Assembly: GCA_007449985.2 (NCBI GenBank)
Contig: VIIQ02000121.1
Location: forward strand, 62,001-126,000
Direction: 5' to 3'
Length of the DNA stretch: 64,000 nt
DNA from: Desmodesmus armatus
Lineage: Eukaryota; Chlorophyta; Chlorophyceae; Sphaeropleales; Scenedesmaceae
Both the position numbers and the translations under genes were made by a program. Every line of letters starts with the position of its first letter. The stretch's first letter is position 1. A model generated the notes under the pieces. The model saw only the letters and a program-made list of their open reading frames with translations. It was not told where the DNA came from and made no database searches. This document shows positions 25,280-35,417 of the stretch, in pieces.

Positions 25280-27654
25280 CCAGGTCAATTTTCTCAGCAA
25301 GATTTCAACTCTTTCGGCAGCTGCAGAGCGTCATGACGATAACATGTTGCAGACAGAAGAGCTGTCATGTCGATAATCAATCTCTTGTCGATGATCATTG
25401 ATCAGTTGTCACCACCAACTGCCCAAGAAGAAATCACAAAACCGCGCTCATGAAAGTGATCACAACCCCTTCGTCCACGCATGCGACGAGAAAACAACCT
25501 CACATTGATCAACATCAAAATAAATTACAAGGCCAACCGAGAAAGAAGGGTCCAAAAGATGGGGAACGGGCAAAGGCAGCAGTTGAAAGGCGGTCAACAC
25601 ACTGTGACAGCACACGTTGGGGGTGTTTAGCACGACTGCTTGTTAAGGATTACGACGCACCTATAAATTTAAGGAAGCTGATGGCTCTGATCAGCATCAT
25701 AGCATGCGACTTGGGTTTGTTGCAAAGCTTGGCCAAAACCCGCCCTTGTGGCTGCAGCTCTTGCCAACCTGCTGGCTGATGCAGGCACGATGCATGTTGC
25801 TATGATTTGAAGCATGAACAAGTGGGTGGCACAGCACCTGAAGTTGACACAGCACAACGAAGGGCATTGTCTTGGCACTGTCTTGACCGTGTTGCCTGGT
25901 ACGTATTGTCAACCTGCCTGCCCGCCACAGCCTGGGATGACTCCGATACCATGGAGGTTGGATACTGCACAAAGAGACCAGCACTGAGGCTTGGCATTCG
26001 GTTTGAAACATGTGCACAAAGCGGGGCATCCCAGCAGTATATGGTTCAACACAGCGCTGCTGGTCAATTGAGTGTTTGTCTTACCACCATCGCTACCAAG
26101 CTTGCTGCCTGCACCATGTACAAAGAGACAACCTCCTTTGAACCACTTCCTGGTGACGAACTCCCTGCTACGACCTTCTGCATCAGCAACAACCTTCTGC
26201 ATCAGCAACCAACTTCTGCCACAACACATGATGCGCATGCATCCAGGCTGTCCATCGCGAACTCGCCACATGACTGATGGACATGCGCGCCAATGGTACC
26301 ATGGTAGTGTACACGTGAGGTATGCTCAGCGTAAGCATTGCACAACCAGCTTCATCCCAACAGCCGCCAACCAACACATGCAGGCAGCATGTACATGTGA
26401 AAATGATGACTGCGCACACCGCGCGGCGCTGAGGGTAGGGAGGAGGGAGAGGGTGGGGGACCATGCACAAAATGGCATGACATGCGGCCGATTCCTTCTG
26501 GACCAGCTGGCAGTCCTGTCACCCAACTGCACCCCAGCACATCAGCAACAGATGACAACAATGCAACCCAGGAATGCTGAAGCACACTACTGCTCTCTAC
26601 TAGAACTCACACAACCACAGACGTATGCGCTCCCTGTACAGCGTCTACACACCGCAACACCATGCGCAAACACATACCCAACACCATTCAACAGAAAGGC
26701 CCAAACAAGGTCGCTCCCTACAGGGAAGCCTTCATACGGGTTGTCACATACATGCCTCAAGATATGCATGGCCGATCACTCACTGCAAACCCCCTTCCGG
26801 CCCCAGACAATGAGGCACAAGAAGCACGCTCTGCACCAGCGACCTTTGTATGCAGTACCGCAGCTGTGCAGGGTCCTCTACCGCGTGCCACCCCACACCA
26901 CAAGCGAACTCAGCAACAGACAGGGTCAGCCGCCACAGGCGACATGTGCTCCTCGAAGGAAGAGTGGCTGGTTGGCATCATCAATCATCAATTCAAGTAC
27001 ACATGTCCCAAATATACACACAGTCAAATGTCAAAAGGCACCTCGGCACCATATCACCATTGCACCCCAACACACTGCACACACGATCTGACGATCACAC
27101 TGGGATGAAGTGGTTGCACAAGCCATTTGTCAACACAACCTGTCACGGGCCGCCTGCCCGTACGCGCATATCGCAACATAATTGCTGTCCAGCAAGGGCA
27201 ACACAGCACTTGATTGGGACAAGCAGCCACCAGGGCAACAGTGACCGCAGCTGCTGAGGAGGGTGTCAGATCCCCAGCGCTCCTGGTCAAGGCTGGCCAA
27301 CCAGACCTGGCAACAACAGCGTTATGACCCTGCTTGATGCCACCCACCCATTGCCCACTCTGGCATTCAAAGGCAGCAACTTAGAATTCACTACGCAGCA
27401 ACCTGGCAACAACAAGAACAAGACCCAACATCACGCAGCGACAGCAAGGGGGAAGCAACAACATCACTACCGTGCGCCGCACAAGCTGCAACAACATGAG
27501 CAACAACAAACGACAGAGTAGCCTACCCTACACTGCTCGTCAGTTCACTTTCAAAATCAGTATTAAAAGCCACATGGCAAGCGAAAGGCCATGCCCAAAA
27601 GGACAACATATGTAGGGGGAGTGCAATCCTCAACTCAGCTCCATCCAGGCCTCA
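25280..27654. other. 2.4-kb gene-free stretch
   Basis: It contains the promoter side of the small membrane protein gene and the 3' flank of the next minus-strand gene. The plus strand is AC-rich. A short tandem copy of CTTCTGCATCAGCAAC lies near 26178-26208. Open frames here show no domain signal and no consistent splice chain. Confidence 0.45.
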
Positions 27655-28933
27655 TCAGCGGGTGTTAGCAGGCCCCTTCCCCTGGGGCTGCTGCTGCTGC
27701 AGCAAGAAGCCAGGCCCAGACGGTGGGCTGTGGTACACGCCACTGCGCTCCTCGCTTGTGCTGCTGGCAGGGATGCCCAACCCCCACCCCCACCCCCATC
27801 GAGCGCCCTGCTGCTGCTGGTGCTGGTGCTGGTGGTGATGCTGTGCTGTGGTGTGCTGTGGGCCGGGGAGCCCTTGCCCTGTGGCATGCCCTGTGGTTGA
27901 GGCTGCTGCTGCTGCCTGCTCTGCTGTGGGGCTGCCACTAGGTGAAGGGCCAGGGCCGGAGCGCCACATGTGGTGCTCAGTATGGGGGCGCTCGTGGCGA
28001 CCTGCACAACAGACAAATGTTGAGAAGGTTTGAAGCAGAACACAATGCTTAGGAATGACACAGCAGTGACAGCATGCAAGCAGCAGCTGGAATGGGGCGG
28101 CGAGACCAACTGCAATGGAGGTGATGGCCACCACCCAGTTTGACCAGCTGGTTGCGTAGCAACCAACAAGAGAACACCGGGCCCCACAGATGCGATATGT
28201 GCGCTTGGTGCTGCAGCTGCTGGCTGGTACTACTCACCATACTCCTTGGACACCTGCAAGAGCAGCCAGCACAGCAGCACACATACATGTCAGAGAGTCA
28301 GTGACGATGCTATGCGCCGCAATGCATCAATATATGTCTGCAAAAAGCTGTTTCTTCTCTTGTTGCAGAGCACCTTGTAATATAATCCAGGCTGGTAAAC
28401 ATCGTCAGCAGGCATTGCAATTTGCCTCACACCCAAATGCAGTGCGATCACCCTCTGGTAAAAGACACCTGCTGCTCACCATGCGGCCAATGGCGGATGC
28501 AGTAAAGTCATCTGGGTCCTGGAATGCATGCCGCAGGAAACCTGCACAACACATATGGAACAATAGCTGTCAGCAGCTGTGACTGTTTCCGCGCAAAGGT
28601 GTGGTACCACATGCAGGCCCTTAGCAGAGTAGCATGCCTACCCAAGCTTTCACGAGCACTCTCGCTCATGGTGCTCATTGTGCCTTGTAGTGCCTCGTCC
28701 AGGCTTTTGTTGCTGTGCAGGATGTCCATCATGTCTATGCTGCTGTTGGGGGCCTCTGTGGAGTCAAGGACGGTCTTGCCGCCCACGTCCTCGTCTCGTG
28801 ATCGCATGAAGCGTGCTGGGGCAACTGATGGGCGCCTGACTTGCTGTGTTAATTGAGATACGCCTCTTTGGATGTGTCGGGACATTCGACAACTCTGGGC
28901 CCGCGCATCTGTTCTCAGAGTTCTGCTGTTCAT
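27655..28933 (-). CDS. unknown protein with a 16-nt microexon and Gln/His-rich tail
   Basis: Exons (minus): 28933-28642, 28541-28480, 28253-28238, 28001-27655; 238 residues, phases closing at every junction. The N-terminal 45 residues are Arg/Ser-rich and acid-poor (MNSRTLRTDARAQSCRMSRH), suggesting a mitochondrial or plastid targeting sequence. A conserved-looking core follows: SSIDMMDILHSNKSLDEALQ, TMSESARESLGG, then FLRHAFQDPDDFTASAIGRM and VSKEYG. The microexon encodes only VSKEY plus one base. The C-terminal 115 residues are low complexity with HHQHQHQQQQ and WGWGWG runs. I recognise no family. It lies 255 bases from the 3' end of the PLP-enzyme gene on the same strand. Confidence 0.6.
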
Positions 28934-29188
28934 TTTGGTGAGGTGGTTGAAATAACGATGGTTCGCGGGACTGGGACGAATGGGAGCTATGACGTTTGAG
29001 CACCTGACTGTGTCACTCCGACACACTGGACACACTCTGGACACACACACTGGGGTTCTGCAGGTGAGCGAGATAATCAGTGTTTTGTGCAGTGTGAGCC
29101 CCCAGGCACACCCAGTTTGTTGCAAATTCATGTCCCCCCCCCCCTCACACCAATGCACCCCCCCTCCCAGTCCGCACCCTGGACGGCA

Positions 29189-30459
29189 TCACCAAACAGT
29201 TCCAATGTCCATGACACGCTTGAGAACAGGCAGCGCGATATTACCGCCACAGCACACCACAGCCACCCTCTTGCCAGCCAGCTTTCCAGAAACCCCAAGC
29301 TTCCGCACAGCAGCAACAGCACAACCAGCCGCCCCCTCCACCAGCTTTGAGTGGTGGTGCAGTAGGCTCACAATCGCATCAGCAATCTCCTGCTCACTGA
29401 CAGTGACCCACTCGTCTACAAAGTCAACACAGGGCGCAAGTGTGATGGCCTCATCCTCAATACCACCTGCAGCAGTGCCCATCAAATCAAAACAAGTTAC
29501 ACGTGTATGTATGAAGCTCAAGAGCGCATGCCAGCCATGATTAATATCACGGAGAGAGGCAGGACAAACCAGAAGGAACACATGGTGGTGTTGTGGCAGC
29601 GGTGGGGTGGTGCAGTGGCTCACCCTCTGCTGGATTGGATATGTGCAGGCGATCTGCTGGTCTGCTAGCTGGTGCCTCACAGCATTGCGCTAACTTGATG
29701 ATGCTAGTTGGTGGTGCCCAGCTGAACTTGTGCTTGACATGACAGAGGTGCTGCACGAGTGTGTGAGGCTGGCAGCACCTTCGGACCGAACATGCAGAGC
29801 CATGGGAGTGTCCACACATTCACTTCTGCAACATCAAGCTGCCCAACACAGCAAACCTGGTGCAGTGCAGGCTGCATCCATTGACATTGCGACCCCTAAG
29901 TAACCTCAACACAGAGTTTCCAAGCGCGGCACTTCAACTTCGTGCAGATGCAATCATGTGACATGCCGCCGCCACTGACAACGCGCACAGCAATGCCAAC
30001 CTACCGGCAGTCGCGTCTGACAGTGTTTCACTGGAGGGTGCGTCCACAATGCGCCCTGCCGCCACTGACTGCCGCATCACATCGCTGGCTGCTGGCTGCA
30101 CGCCAATCACCTGCAACAGCAGTAGCAACAGCAGCAGCAGCAGCACCACCACCACCAGCAGCAGCAGCAGGAGCACCAGCAGCAGTGGCCGTGGGAACAC
30201 ACAGCACACGTCAGCATCGGCAGTGCCTGGCCAGTTACACCTTCGCCAAGAAAACATGCGTGCCTTTCCCCTAGTCAGCACTTTACCAACCATCATCGTC
30301 GTCAGAATCACACCCCAAGCCCTGGCTTGCACAAGGGAGGGTGAAAGTCTCCCGTATCTGCTCGCGCGGCACCTCGCGCGGCACCACACCACTGTGCGCT
30401 GCTGCTGCTGCTGTTGCCGCCGCTGTTGGCGGCTCTGCTCTGCTGCATTCCTTGATAGT

Positions 30460-30502
<43 letters not shown>

Positions 30503-32115
30503 CAGTCCAGCACTGCTGTCACCACCCTCCAACTTCACCGGTAACTGGCAGCCTCACCTGCACGTCAGGCCTCCAGGCTTTCATGACTGCTGCAATGCCA
30601 CCTATCAGCCCACCGCCACCCACAGGCACAATGACGGCGTCAACACCTGTCGGCAGCTGATGCAGCAGCTCTACTGCCACACTGCCCTGCCCTGCAATGA
30701 TCTGCGGCACAAGCACCCATACACACTTTGTATGTGCTTAACACGCACCGTAACACTGGCATTGAGATACACCAGTACAATTATGCAACCTTTGTCTGGC
30801 GAGGCTGCTGCAGCGGTCGTGCCCATGCCGTCCAAGGGACACTAGAATACTACAGAAGCACTTGGTCAAACTCCTGCAACCAACCCACCACTGCTGGCAA
30901 GGGGTTTGTCACTGCATTGGCTGAAGCAGCCACATGGGAGGGGTACTGCCCTGGCATGCCACTGCTCACCTCCCAATCGTTGTAGGGGCTGATGTAAGTG
31001 AGTTCCTGTTCTGCTGCTACTCTGCGCGCCTCTACCTCAGCCACCGCACAGTCCTCGGAAAACTGGCAGAGCCTGGCACCCTGGGCTAACAGCCTGGAGA
31101 CCTGCAGCCATCATGTGTTGCACACATCGCTGGCATCAGTTTGAGTAAAGGGCATTGCCGCACACTGATTTGTTGCCGTTCTTTGTGCACCCTCTCTGCT
31201 GACCCTTGGAAGGTCTACCTTTGTGAGCCATCTCAGCTGGTGCATGCACACTCATACTTGCGTCAGCGTCCTGCTGGGTTGTGCGCTGTGCGTCAGATGC
31301 AGTCAACCTGTGAACGCAGCCTTGCCAGGGACAAAGTTGCAAAATGCTGCAAAAGGATGACTTTGTCTTCCACCCCATGCAATGCATACCCACCCTGTCC
31401 CCATGCACCACACCTGACCCCCCCCCCCTCTCATATCACCCCCCGCCTCCATCCGCTACTACTTTCACTCCAGGCCAGGTCAAGGCCAGCACACCTTTGC
31501 TGGGCTGGCAGTGGTGGGCAGGTAGATAGTGCTGGGGGCATGCTGGGCTGCTGGGTACACACTGCAGGCCCACACAAACGCCAGCGCATGGTTCCCTGTG
31601 CTGCAGGTCACCAAACCCTTACTGAGCTGCTGAGGGGTCAGGCTCATGATCTGCATGTAGCGCAGCGTGACAAAATACCCAGTGAACCGTGAGTAGTGGA
31701 TGCTGCAGGGCGAAATTTCGACTGATGGGGTTGCCATGCATTACCTCTATCGTCTGTGCAGCTGCTGCAGCAGAAATGTCATGTTCCACCCGTAGTGCGT
31801 AATGCCTGCAGGCTGGCGCACCAGTGTACTCATGTCAACACCTGCACAGGCATACATGCATCTACTGCTGTTCAGGACAGATCATCCTGGCTTGCTACAG
31901 ACCTTATTCAGGGCACCCCTTGCTTTGAAGGAGTTTGTGTGCTGCTCCGACTCCAGTTTGAGGTGTACCTCTGCTGCTGCTGAACCCCCAACAGCATGTG
32001 ATAGCCATGGAGATGGGAGCAGTGGCGTCTGGCAAATGTGGGGCCTGATACGGTTGTAGGCTGACAGGGCTGCACTGGCAAGGTCGTTTGGGTGGGAGAG
32101 CACCACTTGCTGCAT
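29189..32115 (-). CDS. threonine dehydratase / serine racemase-type PLP enzyme, 6 exons
   Basis: Exons (minus): 32115-31903, 31650-31495, 31101-30970, 30701-30558, 30110-30005, 29466-29189; 342 residues, all phases closing. This is a fold-type II PLP enzyme of the L-threonine/serine ammonia-lyase and serine racemase group. The PLP-binding Lys is K64 in NSFKARGALNK; substrate loop STGNHA is at 88-93; phosphate-binding GGGGLIGG is at 195-202; and YISPYNDWE, ETLSDATAGGIEDEAI and VSEQEIADAIVSLLHHHSKL follow the family order. The C-terminus ends at GGNIALPVLKRVM, so there is no ACT regulatory domain; biosynthetic, isoleucine-inhibited threonine deaminase is therefore unlikely. No transit peptide is seen, so probably cytosolic. 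Substrate (Ser, Thr or hydroxyaspartate) cannot be decided from sequence. Intron 4 carries two AGC microsatellites. Confidence 0.9.
30460..30502. repeat. (AGC)n microsatellite, about 14 units, in intron 4 of the PLP-enzyme gene
   Basis: An uninterrupted AGC run. A second, interrupted AGC/ACC tract lies at about 30113-30183 near the acceptor of the same intron. Confidence 0.95.
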
Positions 32116-32554
32116 GTTTCTTGCAATGGGGCAGGCTTGTCATGCGGCCACAGCTTGACAGCCAGTCACGTTTAACGTATTTCTGCCACTTGCCGCGGTC
32201 ACACATAACCTTGCTCGTCAGTCTTTGTTATCCGAACCGACGCTTGATCTGGATCTGGGTGACAATTTCGAAGTACCCGCAAGTACAACCCAACGGAACA
32301 TTGCAGCGCCACATCATTATCTGTCCTTCCTTGCCACTCTTCGCTGCTTGATACGCCGACTGCGATAGCAGGTAGGTGAGCTACAGCCCACTAACTTTGT
32401 GAGTTACTGTCAAAATCAAGATTCATGCATCTTGGCCTACCGGGCACTGTTCGGAATGAGGACTACGGTAGAAGACTCATTGTGTGAGCAGTCAACAGTC
32501 TTCACCAATCAGAAGGTCCATGGGCCTGCTCATGTTTGTTCCTGCCTCCCTAGG
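32116..32554. promoter_or_regulatory. divergent promoter region between PLP-enzyme and F-box/LRR genes
   Basis: About 440 bases separate the two starts. An in-frame ATG at 32456 could start the LRR protein earlier by 33 residues. No core promoter element assigned. Confidence 0.4.
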
Positions 32555-34436
32555 ATGCCAACGCAAGAGTCATCCCTGCTGCTGGCGCTGCCGGACCCCT
32601 GCCTGCTGGCAGTGCTACAGTACTGTGCAGACAGCGACCAGTGCAGCTTGTTCAGTGCCGCCAGGGCTCACAGCAGGCTGCGCCAGGCAGCTGCTGCGGC
32701 ACTGCCCATCATTACAGCAGACTTGCCCCAGCAGCAGAAGGCGGACAGCATGAAGCTGTACCTCAAGAACCACGGGCAGCATGTATGCAGCATCAACCTC
32801 ACAGGGAATGAGCAGCAGACAGTCGCTCTCCGCGAGCTCCCGCCTGAGCTGCAAGCTTTTCAGCTGCAGCTGAAAAGCTTGCAGCTCAAGTGGTTTGACC
32901 TGCAGCTGCTGCCCAGCACTCGTGCACAAGTGTTGCGTCCGCGGGTGCAGCAGCCAAGCTACCAAGGTGTGCTGGGGGATGCTGCCAGGGTGGCAGCCCT
33001 CACGCAGCTGCGGCTCACACACTGCGAGCTGCTGGATGGAGAGGCCAGTGGCGGACTGGCAGCACTATCAGTGCTGCCTGCTGGGCTGCAGCACCTCAGC
33101 ATCAGCGGCATATTTCACAAGCCCGGCAGCGAGGCGCATCTCCCAGTTGACGTACTGCTCCGGCTACAGCAGCTCTCCTATCTTGAGCTGGCTAGCATGG
33201 ACCTCTTGGGCCCTGACAGTGGGGTTGAGGAGGGGCAGGGGCAGGGGGAGGAGGAGGAGGAAGGGGAGGCAGCTGCCCTGCTGCCCTTGCAGGCCTTGAC
33301 CCGCCTGGTTGAGCTGCGGCTTGTTGACCTGCAGCTTGGGGAGTTTAGTGGCAGGAGGATGACTCCAGGCTGCTACCCAGCACACACTTGAAGCGCCTGG
33401 TGTTGTCAAAGAGTGTACAGTTGGAGCCAGATGCCCTTGCTGGCAAGACCCAGCTGCAGCATCTAGACCTGGACCCCTCTTACACCACATGGTATGATGC
33501 AGCGCAGGTGGCTCAGCTGCTGTCCTGCATACAACCGCTGCAGGAGCTGACACCCTGCGCCTGGGGACCGTGCAGGCTTTTGAGGAGGGTAGCCCTCCGG
33601 CCGTAGCCTACTCAGCTCTGATAGCCAGCAGCGAGCTGCAGCACCTCAACGTCAGTCAGTGCAGACTGCCTAGAGGTGTATGGGCGCACATGTTTCCCGC
33701 TGGCAAGCAGCTGCGGCAGCTGCAATCTCTGAACATGGCCTATGTTCGAGAGGACGGCGAGCTCGCCAGCATGCCTCATGGCAGCCGCGTTGTCAGCTGC
33801 TGCCCCAGCCTGCAGAGCTTGGACCTGAGAGGACTGCAGGGGCTGAATGCAGAGCGTCTGGCCCCACTCCAAGGGCTGAGCGGGCTGCATGCCCTGCGCA
33901 TTGCTAGTTATGATATCACAGGCGATGGATGGCAGGCAGTGTGTCAGCTGGCAGGGCTGCGGGAACTGGATCTGTATTACCCAGGCGTGACGCGGGAGCA
34001 GCTGTTGCAGTCAACACAGCTGCAGCATCTGACAAGGTTCATTTACGCAGGTGCCTTGGAAGGCTTCAAACTGATTGCTCAAGTAGGTTGGGGATGGGCT
34101 TCCTCCCTTTGCGAGCTGGGTTTTTTTTACAAAGGCTGGTCGGGTACCGTATGGTGGGTGGGACTTGGGTGCTGTTGCCAGAGACCTGTCGACCACATGC
34201 TTGCACAGATATCCAGACAGCCTTGATTTGCGCCAGTTGCACAACACAAACTTCAAAAAGCATCCCTCTCTGTCTTTTGTGCTGCTGACACTACTGCTGC
34301 TACATTGCTGCCGCGGTACTGATGCTTTGTGCAGGCTCCTGAAGATGAGCCCGTGTGGCAGCAAGTGCCCCGTGCAGTGCAGCAGCTGCTCAGCCTGCCA
34401 GAGGTGCAGCAAGATGATGCAGCACTCGCGGAGTGA
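32555..34436 (+). CDS. F-box / leucine-rich repeat protein with two apparent 1-nt deletions
   Basis: Exon 1 is 32555-34082 and exon 2 is 34335-34436. The N-terminus (LLALPDPCLLAVLQYC then FSAARAHSRLRQAA) fits an F-box. It is followed by leucine-rich repeats such as LTQLRLTHCELLD, LQHLSISGIF, LSYLELASMDLLG, LQHLNVSQCRLP, LQSLDLRGLQGL and LRELDLYYPGVT, a chlorophyte-type RNI-like protein. An acidic EEEEEGEAAA insert lies between repeats. The reading frame moves by -1 near 33347-33360 and again near 33550-33556. LRR similarity continues across both points in the new frame. Exon 1 is 1528 nt, but 1530 is needed to join exon 2 in frame, so two bases are missing. With both restored the product is 543 residues. 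This may be a decayed gene or consensus error. F-box/LRR proteins usually serve as SCF ubiquitin-ligase adaptors. Confidence 0.7.
32845..32888. repeat. 44-bp perfect palindrome inside the F-box/LRR coding exon
   Basis: The arms run from TGAGCTGCAAGCTTTTCAGC to its exact reverse complement with no loop, centred on GCTGCAGC. Both strands therefore encode the same peptide (LQAFQLQLKSLQL) at this spot. Confidence 0.97.
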
Positions 34437-35417
34437 GGGGCTGACACTCAGGTGCCTGGTGCCAGGTGCCTTGCAGTGCAGCAGCTTGTCTGCTATGCCC
34501 ACAGCGATCCGCAAATTGCATAGCAGGGGCGGCAGTACCAGCGGACTGACGACCAATAGTGCGGCAGCCAGACACCCGGGCCGGGGTGCAGATAATACGT
34601 TCAACCAACAGTGACTGTTGGGTTTGGTCAACAGCTCAATTGAGCCATAGTTGAGCTTTTGTTGGTTGTTGCCCTGGCAACCTGCCTCCTGATGGGTGCA
34701 TAGACAGTTGCAGGGAGGAGTTGGGTACTGTATTGTGAGTGCAATTGCATCTTTCTGGGCTGAGTTGTGCAACGCTCAATTGCTGCGTGCATTGGTGCAG
34801 CAGCAGGAATGAGAGGACTCCTAACAAGTTGTTAGCACTCGTAAGCAAGCACATGTGGCACAGTAACTTGGCCATTGGCCCCTTGCCCCTCCTTTCCATA
34901 CAGTCACGCTCAGCCTGGCCATGACTGCTGTGACCAACACCAATTGTGTGTTCTTCTTGGAGGATCATAGACTGCACCACCCCGTGGCGCCTCGTTCCAG
35001 CTTGTAAACCAGTGAAGTATACGCTAGCCACCCGTGGAGAAGTCACTTGAGTCAGCCTGGGTGTGGACCAACAGCCCATCGACTCTGTTATATGACCAAT
35101 GACTCTCATCAGCTGCATTGTAGCCACGCAATTCCTGCAAAACAGGAGCTTGTCTCTGATCCCCTCGCACTCCCTGTGTCTGCTACACGTTGCGGACCAG
35201 GCCCATCCTTGGGCCACAGCTCCACAGCAGCTACGGCACAGCTCCAGTTCCTGATCGTATGTACATCAAAGTGATATAGCTGGTGCCGCAAAATGCTAAA
35301 CCAATACAATATCCAACACAGCGTGCTGCAGTTGGAGCCCCCAGTGCCACACTACAAGGGCAGCAAGCAAATATGAGTGCTCCGCACAGCCAAACAGGAC
35401 ACCCCCTGCCCCGGGCC
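34437..35417. other. convergent intergenic region
   Basis: This lies between the 3' ends of the F-box/LRR gene (+) and the INO80B-like gene (-). No coding exon or RNA gene was recognised. The part near 35418 should contain the INO80B-like 3' UTR. Confidence 0.45.
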
